A DNA stretch of 64,000 bases from Thalassobaculum litoreum DSM 18839 (GCF_900102465.1 NZ_FNBW01000019.1:1-64000), one strand, 5' to 3'. Counted from the first letter of the stretch, positions 18,735-28,897 are shown. A program made the numbers and translations. The notes: a model not told the origin generated them from the sequence alone.

Positions 18735-19641
18735 CTGGCGGCTGGGCGTTCTGTCCGGCGATGGCGTGGTCGATGTGACCGATGCAGTCGTGCATCTGCC
18801 CCATCTGGACAACCGGGGCCTGATCAATGCCGTGATCGCCGCGTACGACGAGACGAAGGGCGCGATCGAGTCGGCCGTCTCCTCCGGCAGGCCGATGGCG
18901 CTGGACAGCGTCACGATCCGGCCGCCGCTGCCCCAGCCGCGGCAGATCGACTGCATGGCGGTGAACTACATGGAGAACGGCACCCTGACCGAGAAGCCGC
19001 TCATCAACGGCTTCCACAAGTCGCCCAGCGCGATCATCGGCACCGGCGGCACCATGGTCCTGCCGGACGTGCCGGCCGACGTGTTCGAGGGCGAGGCGGA
19101 ACTGGCGCTGGTCATCGGCAAGCGCTGCTCCAATGTCTCGGCTGACGAGGCGATGGACTACGTCTTCGGCTACATGAACTTCATCGACGGCTCGGCCCGG
19201 AATTTGCCGCCGGCCGGCAACCAGTTCTTCCAGGTGAAGTCGCGCGAGACCTTCGCGCCGATCGGTCCGTACCTGGTCACCAAGGACGAGGTGGCGGATC
19301 CCAACAACCTGGACGTTCGGCTCACCGTCAACGGCGAGACCCGGCAGTCGTTCAACACTTCCGACATGGCGCACAAGATCCCGCGCTGCATCGAGTGGCT
19401 CAGCGCCATGCATACGCTGGAGCCGGGCGATATCGTCGCCACCGGCACCAATCACCGGGGGCTCAGCCCGTTCATGGACGGCGACCGGATTGAGCTTGAG
19501 GTGGCCGGCATGGGCGTGCTGAAGGTCTCCGTCAGCGACCCGCTCAAACGCACCTGGGGCCGCGACAGCCGCCTGCAGCACAAGGAGAAGGGGCTGTCGG
19601 GCCCGTATACGCCGCAGCTCACCGGGAAATACGCGAAGTAG
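18697..19641 (+). CDS. Fumarylacetoacetate hydrolase (FAH) family protein
   Basis: A 314-residue cytoplasmic hydrolase or decarboxylase of the FAH superfamily. The metal-binding glutamates are visible in FEGEAELALVIGKR and the following aspartate in FIDGSARN; the C-terminal core has DIVATGTNHRGLSPFMDGDRIELEVAGMG-like family order. Members cleave acylpyruvates or related keto acids in aromatic degradation; the substrate here is unknown. The start MKFLYFDHPD with AGGGAGA upstream is chosen over a 34-residue longer frame. No other catabolic genes neighbour it. Confidence 0.87.
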   Translation: MKFLYFDHPDLGDWRLGVLSGDGVVDVTDAVVHLPHLDNRGLINAVIAAYDETKGAIESAVSSGRPMALDSVTIRPPLPQPRQIDCMAVNYMENGTLTEKPLINGFHKSPSAIIGTGGTMVLPDVPADVFEGEAELALVIGKRCSNVSADEAMDYVFGYMNFIDGSARNLPPAGNQFFQVKSRETFAPIGPYLVTKDEVADPNNLDVRLTVNGETRQSFNTSDMAHKIPRCIEWLSAMHTLEPGDIVATGTNHRGLSPFMDGDRIELEVAGMGVLKVSVSDPLKRTWGRDSRLQHKEKGLSGPYTPQLTGKYAK

Positions 19642-20026
19642 GGCATGGGGCGAGGGTCGCCTCTCTTTGCCTCCAGAAAAAAATCTGACATTCCCCGGCC
19701 TTGTGTCGGGGGCTACTCCCAGAATCGCATCGACGCTCATGAGTGTTCTGCACCGCTAGCCGCGCATGGCCGTAGGTCACGGCACAAGGCCGGGGAGTGA
19801 GTTTGAGGTGAGGGGGGAGAAGAACCGCTTCCCCACCTCGGAACCGCCCCGGCCCGATCGCGTTGAGTCTCACATCGACAGGCCCGTTCTTGTTCTTCGA
19901 CGTGCGCGGGCCATCTCTGCCGCAGTCCCAACGCCTATCGCACCGCAGCACACGCGTGGTGGCACTTTGCTGTGGAGCCGATATGCTTGATATCATCGCG
20001 CGTTAGCCACCCTGAAGGAGTTCTCA
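19642..20026. other. Intergenic region with a long stem-loop
   Basis: 385 bases between the FAH gene and glgX with no convincing coding frame. A long inverted repeat (16-base arms with one mismatch) spans 19693-19708 and 19780-19795, enclosing about 71 bases. The ribosome site GAAGGAG for glgX is at its end. The glgX promoter should lie here but was not resolved. Confidence 0.5.
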
Positions 20027-22111
20027 TTGGAGATCCTGGCCGGCGACTATCATCGCCTCGGCGCCCATGCCGACCGCGACGGGGTGAGCTTCGCTGTCTT
20101 TTCCGAGAACGCCGCGCGGATCGAGCTCTGCCTTTTCGATGTCGAAGGCAATGAGACCGAGAAGCTTGACCTCCCGGAGCACAGCGGGCCGGTCTGGCAC
20201 GGCTACCTGCCCGGCCTGAAGGCCGGCACGCGCTACGGCTATCGGGCGCATGGCGGCTACGCGCCGGAGCGCGGCCAACGCTTCAACCCGAACAAGCTTC
20301 TTCTCGATCCCTATGCCAGGGCCCTGGACGGCGCCTTCGTACAAAGCGACGCGCTGTACGGCTTCGACGTGCGGGCGGCCGACGAGGATCTCTCCTTCGA
20401 CGGCCGGGACAGCGCGCCCTTCGTGCCGAAAAGCGTGGTGCTGGATCCGGCGGCCCCGGCGGGGGGCGGGTCTCGCCCGCGCACGCCCTGGGCCGACAGC
20501 ATCATCTACGAGGCCCACGTGAAGGGCCTGACCAAACAGTTCGAGGCGGTCGACGCCCCGCTGCGCGGGACCTATGACGCGCTCGGCCACCCCAAGGTGA
20601 TCGAGCATCTGCGGGCGCTGGGCGTGACCGCCGTCGAGCTGTTGCCGATCCAGGGAATCCTGGACGAGGGGTTCCTGGCCGATAAGGGACTGGTGAACTA
20701 CTGGGGCTACAGCCCGATCGCCTATTTCGTGCCCGATGCCCGCTATGCCGGCCCGTCCGGCGTGGAGGGCTTCCGCGAGGCGGTCAAACGGCTGCACGAC
20801 GCCGGGATCGAGGTCCTGATGGACGTGGTCTACAACCACACCGGCGAGGCCGACCAGCGCGGCCCGACGGTGTCGTTCCGCGGCCTCGACAACGCCGCCT
20901 ATTACCGCCTGCAGCGCGGGCGGCCCCGCTACTACGCCGACGACACCGGCTGCGGCCATACGCTGAACACCGCCCATCCGTTCGTCACCCGGCTGGTGCT
21001 CGACAGCCTGCGCTACTGGGTCGAGCAGATGGGCGTCGACGGGTTCCGCTTCGACCTCGCCACGGTGCTCGGCCGCGAGGAGAAGGGGTTCGAGGCGAGC
21101 GCCGGCCTGCTGGACGCCATGACCCAGGACCCGGTCCTGTCGGGTGTGAAGCTGATCGCCGAGCCTTGGGATATCGGCCCGGGCGGCTATCGGCTGGGCG
21201 GCTTTCCGTTCCCCTTCGCCGAGTGGAACGACCGCTATCGCGACGAGGTGCGCAAGTTCTGGCGCGGCGACGACCACGGCGCCCATGGCCTGGCGGCCCG
21301 GCTGCTGGGCTCGGCGGAGCTGTTCGACGAGGGAGGGCGCCCGGCCTGGAGCTCGCTGAACCTGATCACCGCCCATGACGGTTTCACCCTGGCCGACGTC
21401 ACCGCCTATAACGAGAAGCACAACGAGGCCAACGGCGAGGACAATCGCGACGGCCACGAGGGCAATTACAGCGACAATTGCGGGGCCGAAGGGCCGAGCG
21501 AGGATCCGCAGATCCTGGCGCGCCGGGACCGGCGGCGGCGCAACATCCTGACCACCCTGCTGGTCTCGCAGGGAACGCCGATGCTGCTCGCCGGCGACGA
21601 GATCGCCAACAGCCAGGGCGGGAACAACAACGCCTATTGCCAGGACAACGAGATCGGCTGGATCGACTGGCCCAATGCCGACCGGGACCTGCTGGCCTTC
21701 GTCCAGCGGTTGACGGCGCTGCGCAGATCCCATCCCGCCCTGCGCCAGGGCCGCTTCCTGCACGGCCGCGTCCGGGCCGAGGACGGCCAGCCCGATGTGA
21801 TCTGGCGGGCCTTCGACGGCGGCGCCGTCAACTGGCGCGACCCGGGGCTGGGCATCTTCTGCCTGCGGGTGCGGGGCTCGGCCGAGGCGGCCAACCCGTC
21901 GCTGATCGACGACGACGTGTTCCTGGCGTTCAATGCGGGGAACCGCGACCGCTCCCTCGCCCTGCCCGAAGCGCCGGACGGACGGGCCTGGATCCGCTGC
22001 CTCGACACGGCGGCGCCGACCGAGGAGGAGCGGCCGGTGCGCGAGCAGGAATCCGTGACCGCGGAAAGCGTCGTGATCTTTGCCTTGAACCGAAACGGGA
22101 CGACCGAATGA
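20027..22111 (+). CDS. glgX: Glycogen debranching enzyme GlgX
   Basis: A GH13 isoamylase-type enzyme that removes alpha-1,6 branches from phosphorylase-limited glycogen. Of 694 residues, the N-terminal CBM48-like domain (about 1-130) precedes the barrel. Catalytic motifs are VYNHTGE, the nucleophile region GVDGFRFDLA, the acid/base region LIAEPWDIG and the transition-state aspartate in TAHDGFTLAD. The start is TTG at 20027, supported by GAAGGAG seven bases upstream; there is no nearby in-frame ATG. It leads the operon glgX-malQ-glgP-glgB and its ATGA stop/start overlaps malQ. Confidence 0.93.
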   Translation: MEILAGDYHRLGAHADRDGVSFAVFSENAARIELCLFDVEGNETEKLDLPEHSGPVWHGYLPGLKAGTRYGYRAHGGYAPERGQRFNPNKLLLDPYARALDGAFVQSDALYGFDVRAADEDLSFDGRDSAPFVPKSVVLDPAAPAGGGSRPRTPWADSIIYEAHVKGLTKQFEAVDAPLRGTYDALGHPKVIEHLRALGVTAVELLPIQGILDEGFLADKGLVNYWGYSPIAYFVPDARYAGPSGVEGFREAVKRLHDAGIEVLMDVVYNHTGEADQRGPTVSFRGLDNAAYYRLQRGRPRYYADDTGCGHTLNTAHPFVTRLVLDSLRYWVEQMGVDGFRFDLATVLGREEKGFEASAGLLDAMTQDPVLSGVKLIAEPWDIGPGGYRLGGFPFPFAEWNDRYRDEVRKFWRGDDHGAHGLAARLLGSAELFDEGGRPAWSSLNLITAHDGFTLADVTAYNEKHNEANGEDNRDGHEGNYSDNCGAEGPSEDPQILARRDRRRRNILTTLLVSQGTPMLLAGDEIANSQGGNNNAYCQDNEIGWIDWPNADRDLLAFVQRLTALRRSHPALRQGRFLHGRVRAEDGQPDVIWRAFDGGAVNWRDPGLGIFCLRVRGSAEAANPSLIDDDVFLAFNAGNRDRSLALPEAPDGRAWIRCLDTAAPTEEERPVREQESVTAESVVIFALNRNGTTE

Positions 22112-24084
22112 CAGACACCGCCCTGGACGCACTCGCCGCCCATGCCGGTATCTTCGATCGCTATCGCGACCTCGCTGCCGTCGAGCATGTCGCCTCGGCG
22201 GACACCAAGCGCGCCCTGCTCGCCGCGATGGGCCTGGATGCGGATCATCCGGGCGAGACCCTGGGGCACCTGCAGGCCGAGGCGGCGGTCCGGTCGCTGC
22301 CCGCCGCCGTGGTCGTCAGGGCGGGCGAGCCGGCGGACCTGAGGATTCAGGGTTGGGACGTCGAATGGCGCCTGGCCCCCGATCCCCGGACCGCCGAGCG
22401 CCTGCATGGCGGCCGTTCCCAGGAGGGTGTGATCGCCCTGCCGGCCCTGGCGGTCGGTCTGCATGTGCTCATCGTCCAGGAGCGACAGACCCTCGTCGTC
22501 GCGGCCCCCGACGCGGCTCCGGATCTGGCGGCGCGGGGCCTGGCGGCGCCGAGATGGGGGGTTACGACGGCCCTCTATGGTCTGCGGTCGGACGAGAACC
22601 TAGGCATAGGGACCTATCGCGATCTCGGGGCGGCCGCCGAGGCGCTGGGCAGGCAGGGTGTGGATTTCCTCGGCATCAATCCGGTGCATGCCCTTGGGGC
22701 GGCGTCGGGGACGATCAGCCCGTATTCGCCGACCCATCGCGGCTTCCTCAACACCAGCCACATCGCGCCCCTGGACGATGCCGAGGAGGGGGCCGATCTG
22801 CGCGCGCGGCAGCAGATCGACTACGCCGGCGGGCGGCATGCCTTGGACCGGCTGCTGCGTGAGCAGCATCGACGGATGGACACCGTGGCGGCGGAGGATT
22901 TCCGCGCCTTCCGTGCGCGGTCCGGCGCGGCGCTGCAGGATTTCGCCACCTTCGAGGCCCTGTCCCTGGTCCATGGGGCGGACTGGCGCGCCTGGCCGGA
23001 GACGCTGAAGCATCCGACCGCCTCGGCCGTGCTGCGTTTCGCCGCCGAGAACGAGCGCGAGGTCGAGTACCACGCCTATCTGCAGTGGCTCGCCGACAGC
23101 CAGCTCGCCTCGGCCCAGCGCAGCGCCAGGTCGGCGGGGATGGCGCTCGGCCTGTATGTCGATCTCGCCATCGGCGTCCGCCCGGACGGGGCCGAGGTCT
23201 GGGGCGAGCCGAATTTCTTTGCCCGGGGCGTGTCGCTCGGCACGCCGCCGGATCAGTTCAACGCCAAGGGGCAGGTCTGGGGTCTGGCGCCGATCTCGCC
23301 GCTCGGATTGCAGAACGACCTGTTCCGGCCCTTCGTCGACGCGATGCGCGCCGTGGTCGGCCATGCCGGCCTCGCGCGGATCGATCATGTGCTCGGCTTC
23401 ATGCGCTGCTTCTGGGTGCCGGAGGACGGAACCCCCGGCGCCTATGTGCGCTATCCGACCGATCTCCTGCTCGCCCTCACCAAGGTGGAGGCGTTTCACG
23501 CGGGCTGCATCATCATCGGCGAGGACCTGGGCGTTCTTCCGGAGGGTCTGCGCGACCGGCTCGCCGAGTCGCGGCTCTATGGCTGCTCGGTCGCCCAGTT
23601 CGAACGCGATCCCGACGGCGACCTGACACACCCGTCCGAGTACCGCACCGCGACTCTGGCCAGCTTCTCCACCCACGATACCCCGACGGTGCGCGGCTTC
23701 TGGCAGGGGTGGGAGATCGAACGGCAGCAGGCATTCGGCCAGCTCGACGCGGAGGCCGCGGCGGGGGCCCGCCAGCGGCGGGACTGGGACCGCAGGCGGC
23801 TGCACTGGCTGGTCGACGGCGCCGCGGACGAGCCGCCGCAGGACCTGGACGCGGCCCATGTCGCCCGTCTTCACGCCGCCCTCGGGGACGGCGCGTCGGA
23901 CCTGATCGCCGTGCAGCTCGACGACGTTTTCGCCCGGCTCGAGCAGCCCAATTTTCCGGGAACGGTCGACGAATACCCGAACTGGCGCCTAAAATGCCCC
24001 GTGGCGATAGGGGATCTGGAAGAAGTCCCCGCCTTGGAACCCGTGCGGCGCTCGGTGGAAAATCGCCGAGCGCGCGATAGATAG
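22108..24084 (+). CDS. malQ: 4-alpha-glucanotransferase (amylomaltase)
   Basis: A GH77 enzyme of 658 residues that transfers maltodextrin segments, recycling the short chains released by GlgX for GlgP. Landmarks are the YGLRSDENLGIGTYRDL entry, the SPYSPTHRGFLN loop, the nucleophile motif ARIDHVLGF, the acid/base GEDLG and THDTPTVRGFW. The N-terminal 140 residues form the extra domain seen in long proteobacterial MalQ. The ATG (22108) overlaps the glgX stop by four bases, implying translational coupling. A longer frame from 21478 is a shadow of glgX. Confidence 0.93.
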   Translation: MTDTALDALAAHAGIFDRYRDLAAVEHVASADTKRALLAAMGLDADHPGETLGHLQAEAAVRSLPAAVVVRAGEPADLRIQGWDVEWRLAPDPRTAERLHGGRSQEGVIALPALAVGLHVLIVQERQTLVVAAPDAAPDLAARGLAAPRWGVTTALYGLRSDENLGIGTYRDLGAAAEALGRQGVDFLGINPVHALGAASGTISPYSPTHRGFLNTSHIAPLDDAEEGADLRARQQIDYAGGRHALDRLLREQHRRMDTVAAEDFRAFRARSGAALQDFATFEALSLVHGADWRAWPETLKHPTASAVLRFAAENEREVEYHAYLQWLADSQLASAQRSARSAGMALGLYVDLAIGVRPDGAEVWGEPNFFARGVSLGTPPDQFNAKGQVWGLAPISPLGLQNDLFRPFVDAMRAVVGHAGLARIDHVLGFMRCFWVPEDGTPGAYVRYPTDLLLALTKVEAFHAGCIIIGEDLGVLPEGLRDRLAESRLYGCSVAQFERDPDGDLTHPSEYRTATLASFSTHDTPTVRGFWQGWEIERQQAFGQLDAEAAAGARQRRDWDRRRLHWLVDGAADEPPQDLDAAHVARLHAALGDGASDLIAVQLDDVFARLEQPNFPGTVDEYPNWRLKCPVAIGDLEEVPALEPVRRSVENRRARDR

Positions 24085-24127
24085 AGAAGCGGGCGGGAAA
24101 CGCAGCAGAACGAGACGGGTACGGATT

Positions 24128-24145
24128 CCACCGGCCGGCCGGTGG
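24128..24145. repeat. 18-base perfect palindrome in the malQ-glgP gap
   Basis: CCACCGGCCGGCCGGTGG, a perfect GC-rich palindrome, lies 43 bases after the malQ stop and 40 bases before glgP. It could form a hairpin that attenuates transcription or protects mRNA within the glycogen operon. It lacks a loop of normal size and a T-tract, so it is not a classical terminator. Confidence 0.4.
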
Positions 24146-24185
24146 GGTTTCGGATATCGCAGGTGATAGCGAAGGGATACTTCAT

Positions 24186-26612
24186 ATGCATGGATTGCAG
24201 GCCCTGGCTCGGGCGCGGACAGCGTCCGGAGATCTGGAAAACGCCATCCACGACCACCTGCTCTACTCGATCGGCAAGACCACGGCGGCGGCCTCCCTGG
24301 CGGACTGGCGCATGGCCCTGTCGCGGGCGGTGCGGGATCTCGTGGTCGATCCCTGGTTCGAGACCACGCGTCGGATCTACGCCGAAGACCGCAAGCGGGT
24401 CTATTACCTCTCGATGGAGTTCCTGATCGGTCGGCTGCTGGAGGATGCGGTTCTCAATCTCGGCATCGAGGACCATGCCCGCCGCGCCATGTACCGCTTC
24501 GGCGTGAACTACGACGAGGTGGTCGACGACGAGCCCGACGCCGCCCTCGGCAACGGCGGTCTGGGCCGGCTGGCGGCCTGCTTCCTGGACAGCATGTCGA
24601 CCGTCGGGGTCGCCGCCTACGGCTATGGCATCCGCTACGAGCATGGCCTGTTCAAGCAGCGCTTCCGCGAAGGCTGGCAGATCGAGCAGCCCGAGGACTG
24701 GCTGACCCAGGTGCATCCCTGGGAGTTCCAGCGCTCCGAAAGCGTCTATCCGATCGGCTTCGGCGGCGAGGTCCGCCAGAAGGAGGACGGACGCACGGTC
24801 TGGGAGCCGGCGGAGACGGTTCTTGCGGCCGCCTACGACACACCGGTGCCCGGCTGGCGAGGCCGCTGGGTGAATACCCTGCGCCTGTGGTCGGCCCAGG
24901 CGACCCAGGTCTACGACCTCGAGCCGTTCTCGCGCGGCGACTATCTGGCGGCGGCGGCTCCGGCGGTGCTGGCCGAGACCATCAGCCGGGTGCTCTATCC
25001 CGACGACAGCACGCCCCAGGGCAAGGAACTGCGCCTGAAGCAGGAGTTTTTCTTCACCGCCGCCTCCCTGCGCGATCTGGTGCGCCGGTTCGTTGCCCAC
25101 CACAAGGACATCCGCAAGCTGCCGGAAAAGGTCGCGGTCCAGCTCAACGACACCCACCCGGCGATCGCCGGTCCGGAACTGGTGCGCATCCTGGTCGACG
25201 AGCATGGGCTCGAGTTCGACGAGGCGTTCCTGGTGGCGCGCGGATGCCTGCATTACACCAACCACACCCTGATGCCGGAGGCGCTGGAGCGCTGGCCGGT
25301 CGACCTCATGTGGCGCGTGCTGCCGCGCCACATGCAGCTTATCGAGCGCATCGACGAGGCCCACGCGGTCTCGACCCATGCCGCCAACCAGCCGCGGCCG
25401 GACAGCGTGAAGATCATCGACGGCGGCAACGTGCGCATGGGCGACCTCGCCTTCATCTCCGCGCGCAAGGTCAACGGCGTGTCGGCCCTGCATACCGACC
25501 TGATGAAGCGCACCGTCTTCCGCGACCTGCACGCGCTGCATCCGGACCGGATCGTGAACCAGACCAACGGCGTGACGCCGCGGCGCTGGCTCGCCGGCTG
25601 CAACCCGGCGCTGGCCAGCCTGCTGACCGAGGCGGTCGGGCATGGCTGGGAGACCGATCTGGAACAGCTCAAGGTCATAGCACCCCTGGCCGACGATGCC
25701 GGCTTCCGGACACGCTTCTCCAAGGCCAAGCAGACCAACAAGGACCTGCTGACGAAATATCTGAAGGCCAAGCTGGACATCACCGTCGACCCGACGGCGA
25801 TGTTCGACATCCAGATCAAGCGCATTCACGAATACAAGCGCCAGCTCATGAACATCTTGGAGGCGGCGGCCGCCTGGAACGAGATGAAGCGCAACCCCTC
25901 GGCCCCCTTCGCGCCGCGGGTGCGGATCTTCGGCGGCAAGGCCGCGCCCGGCTATGCCATGGCCAAGCTGATCATCAAGCTGATCAACGATATCGGCCGC
26001 ACGGTGAACGCCGACGAGGAGACCCGAGACCGGCTCGCGATCGTCTATCCGCCGAACTACAACGTCTCCATGGCCGAGGTGCTGATCCCCGCCGCCGATC
26101 TCAGCGAGCAGATCTCCACCGCCGGGATGGAGGCGTCGGGCACCGGCAACATGAAGTTCGCCATGAACGGCGCGCTGACCATCGGCACCCTGGACGGCGC
26201 CAATGTGGAGATCCGCGAGCGGGTCGGCGACGAGAACATCTTCATCTTCGGCAAGACCGCCGACGAAGTCACCGAGGCGCGCGAGCAGGGATACGACCCC
26301 TCGGCGGCGATCGCCGCATCGCCGCGCCTGGCCGAGGTGGTGGAGCAGATCGCTTCGGGGCTCTTCTCACCGGAGGACCCGGAGCGCTATCGCGCGCTGG
26401 TGGACAATCTGCGGGGCCATGACTGGTTCATGGTCTGTGCCGACTTCGACGCCTATTACGCGGCGCAGCGCGAGGTCGATGCCGCCTGGGCCGACAAGAA
26501 CGCCTGGGCCAGAAGTGCCGTCCTCAATACCGCCCCAATGGGGTGGTTCTCTTCCGACCGCACGATCCGCGGCTACGCGAAGGACGTCTGGGAGGTGGAC
26601 GCGCGGGTGTAA
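24186..26612 (+). CDS. glgP: Glycogen phosphorylase
   Basis: A GT35 enzyme of 808 residues that phosphorolyses alpha-1,4-glucans to glucose 1-phosphate using pyridoxal phosphate. The cofactor lysine lies in EASGTGNMKFAMNGALTIGT. Other family landmarks are YYLSMEFLIGR, ALGNGGLGRLAACFLDSM near the N-terminus, VQLNDTHPAIA and RIHEYKRQLMN. ATG 24186 follows a modest GAAGGGA site. It lies in the operon glgX-malQ-glgP-glgB, giving a complete breakdown set plus the branching enzyme. Confidence 0.96.
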   Translation: MHGLQALARARTASGDLENAIHDHLLYSIGKTTAAASLADWRMALSRAVRDLVVDPWFETTRRIYAEDRKRVYYLSMEFLIGRLLEDAVLNLGIEDHARRAMYRFGVNYDEVVDDEPDAALGNGGLGRLAACFLDSMSTVGVAAYGYGIRYEHGLFKQRFREGWQIEQPEDWLTQVHPWEFQRSESVYPIGFGGEVRQKEDGRTVWEPAETVLAAAYDTPVPGWRGRWVNTLRLWSAQATQVYDLEPFSRGDYLAAAAPAVLAETISRVLYPDDSTPQGKELRLKQEFFFTAASLRDLVRRFVAHHKDIRKLPEKVAVQLNDTHPAIAGPELVRILVDEHGLEFDEAFLVARGCLHYTNHTLMPEALERWPVDLMWRVLPRHMQLIERIDEAHAVSTHAANQPRPDSVKIIDGGNVRMGDLAFISARKVNGVSALHTDLMKRTVFRDLHALHPDRIVNQTNGVTPRRWLAGCNPALASLLTEAVGHGWETDLEQLKVIAPLADDAGFRTRFSKAKQTNKDLLTKYLKAKLDITVDPTAMFDIQIKRIHEYKRQLMNILEAAAAWNEMKRNPSAPFAPRVRIFGGKAAPGYAMAKLIIKLINDIGRTVNADEETRDRLAIVYPPNYNVSMAEVLIPAADLSEQISTAGMEASGTGNMKFAMNGALTIGTLDGANVEIRERVGDENIFIFGKTADEVTEAREQGYDPSAAIAASPRLAEVVEQIASGLFSPEDPERYRALVDNLRGHDWFMVCADFDAYYAAQREVDAAWADKNAWARSAVLNTAPMGWFSSDRTIRGYAKDVWEVDARV

Positions 26613-26689
26613 CGCCCGCGGCGTCGACCGTCCGCCCGCCTCGACAGGCGGAGACGTCGACCTGACAACAGACGGCAAAGCGGAGATCC

Positions 26690-28891
26690 ATGACCGACGA
26701 GACACAGCTCATCGATCCGACCACCGCCGCCGATATCGCCCGGGGAATCTTCCCGGATCCGTTCTCGGTTCTTGGCATCCATCCGCAGGACGACGGCGTC
26801 GTCGTGCGGGCCTTCCTGCCCGGCGCCGAGCGCGTCGAGCTGATTTCCGGAACGTCCGGTAAACCGGTAGCCGACCTGGCGCCCGCCGGGGCGGAGGGGG
26901 TCTTCGCCGGCAGACTCGGCAGCCATCCCGGCCCGTACAGCCTGCGCGCCCATCGGGGCCAGGATACCTGGGAGGTGGTCGACCCCTACGCCTTTCCGCC
27001 GGTGATCGGCGAGCAGGACGAATACTACCTCTCCGAAGGCAGCCACCTGCGCCTGTGGCAGATTCTCGGTGCCCATCCGATGACACACGAGGGCGTGGAC
27101 GGTGTGCATTTTGCCGTCTGGGCGCCCCATGCGATGCGGGTCTCGGTCGTCGGCGAGTTCAACGCCTGGGACGGCCGCCGGCATGTGATGCGCCGGCGCG
27201 GCGCCACCGGTGTGTGGGAAATCTTCCTGCCCGGCATCGAGGCCGGCACCCAGTACAAATACGAGATCCGCGGTCCCGGCGGGAAGCTGCTGCCGCTGAA
27301 GGCCGATCCGATCGGCTTCGGCTCGCAGCATCCGCCCGAGACATCCTCCATCGTGCGCGACCTGCGCGGCTACGGTTGGCCTGACGGGGAATGGATGCAA
27401 GCCCGTGCCGCCCGCAACCGGGTCGACGCTCCGATCTCCATCTATGAGGTTCACCTGGGATCGTGGAAGCGGCGCTGGGAAGAGGACGGCCGCATGCTGT
27501 CCTACAAGGAGCTGGCCGAGGAACTGGTGCCATACGTGGCCGAGATGGGCTTCACCCATATCGAGGTGATGCCGATCTCGGAATTTCCGTTCGACGGTTC
27601 CTGGGGTTATCAGCCGGTCGGGTTGTTCGCGCCGTCGATCCGTTTCGGCCGTCCCGAGGAGTTCCGCGATTTCGTCGCCGCCTGCCACGCCCACGGGCTC
27701 GGCCTGATCCTCGACTGGGTGCCCGGCCACTTCCCGAGCGACCCGCATGGGCTCGGCCAGTTCGACGGCACGCCGCTCTACGAGCATGCCGATCCGCGCG
27801 AGGGGTTCCACAAGGACTGGAACACGCTGATCTACAATTACGGCCGGCGCGAGGTGTCGAACTTCCTGATCGCCAACGCCCTGTACTGGCTGGAGGCGCA
27901 CCACGCCGATGGCCTGCGGGTCGATGCCGTGGCCTCCATGCTGTACCGCGACTACAGCCGCGACGACGGCGAATGGGTGCCCAACATCCATGGCGGGCGC
28001 GAGAACCTCGAGGCGATCGCCCTGCTGAAGCGGATGAACGAGGTGGTCTACGGCGCCGACAGCTCGGTCATGACCATCGCCGAGGAATCCACCGCCTGGC
28101 CCGGGGTGACCCGGCCGACCAGCGAGGACGGGCTCGGTTTCGGCTTCAAGTGGAACATGGGGTGGATGAACGACACCCTGGAGTACATGAAGGAGGACCC
28201 GGTCCACCGGCGCTATCACCACTCGAAGATGACCTTCGGGCTGCATTATGCGTTCAGCGAGAACTTCATCCTGCCGCTGAGCCATGACGAGGTGGTGCAC
28301 GGCAAGGGCTCGCTGCTCGGCCGGATGCCGGGCGACCGTGGGCAGCGCTTCGCCAACCTGCGGACCTACTATGCCTACATGTGGACCCATCCGGGCAAGA
28401 AGCTGTTGTTCATGGGCGGCGAGTTCGGCCAGGCCAAGGAATGGAACCACGACGCCGAGCTGGACTGGGCGGCGCTGGAGTCCGGCGATCATGCCGGGTT
28501 GAAGACACTGGTGCGCGACCTGAACCGGCTCTACCGCGACCTGCCGGCCCTGTACCGGCGCGACGCGCGCGAGGACGGCTTCGGCTGGATCAACGGCGGG
28601 GCGGAGGCTGAATCCGTGATCGCCTGGGCCCGGTACGGAGAGCAGGGGGACGCCCCGGTGGCCGCCGCGTTCAATTTCACGCCGATGCCGCGCCCGGGCT
28701 GGCGCCTCGGCGTTCCGGCCGGCGGAAGCTGGAGCCTGCGGATCAACACCGACGCCACGGCCTATGGCGGAAGCGGCGCGCCGGTGCGCAAGTCGGCGGA
28801 CAGCGAGACCATCCCCTGGGACGGCTTCGCCCAGTCGATCGTCGTCGACCTGCCGCCGCTGGCGGGCGTGGTTCTGGAGCACACGGGGTGA
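26690..28891 (+). CDS. glgB: 1,4-alpha-glucan branching enzyme
   Basis: A GH13 enzyme of 733 residues that introduces alpha-1,6 branches into glycogen. Two N-terminal carbohydrate-binding domains are present (about 20-105 and 125-225), then the barrel with GSWGYQPVGLFAP, the nucleophile motif DGLRVDAVASMLYRDYSR, the acid/base in TIAEESTAWPGVTRP and LSHDEVVHGK. A GGAG ribosome site precedes the ATG. The 77-base gap after glgP has GC-rich inverted repeats, and neither glgC nor glgA follows. It is convergent with a PAS_5 gene. Confidence 0.96.
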   Translation: MTDETQLIDPTTAADIARGIFPDPFSVLGIHPQDDGVVVRAFLPGAERVELISGTSGKPVADLAPAGAEGVFAGRLGSHPGPYSLRAHRGQDTWEVVDPYAFPPVIGEQDEYYLSEGSHLRLWQILGAHPMTHEGVDGVHFAVWAPHAMRVSVVGEFNAWDGRRHVMRRRGATGVWEIFLPGIEAGTQYKYEIRGPGGKLLPLKADPIGFGSQHPPETSSIVRDLRGYGWPDGEWMQARAARNRVDAPISIYEVHLGSWKRRWEEDGRMLSYKELAEELVPYVAEMGFTHIEVMPISEFPFDGSWGYQPVGLFAPSIRFGRPEEFRDFVAACHAHGLGLILDWVPGHFPSDPHGLGQFDGTPLYEHADPREGFHKDWNTLIYNYGRREVSNFLIANALYWLEAHHADGLRVDAVASMLYRDYSRDDGEWVPNIHGGRENLEAIALLKRMNEVVYGADSSVMTIAEESTAWPGVTRPTSEDGLGFGFKWNMGWMNDTLEYMKEDPVHRRYHHSKMTFGLHYAFSENFILPLSHDEVVHGKGSLLGRMPGDRGQRFANLRTYYAYMWTHPGKKLLFMGGEFGQAKEWNHDAELDWAALESGDHAGLKTLVRDLNRLYRDLPALYRRDAREDGFGWINGGAEAESVIAWARYGEQGDAPVAAAFNFTPMPRPGWRLGVPAGGSWSLRINTDATAYGGSGAPVRKSADSETIPWDGFAQSIVVDLPPLAGVVLEHTG

Positions 28892-28897
28892 GCGGGA

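Noticed and set aside
19619-19996. A 125-residue minus-strand frame between FAH and glgX
   Set aside because: Low-complexity Arg-rich translation, no ribosome site, and it crosses the inverted repeat.
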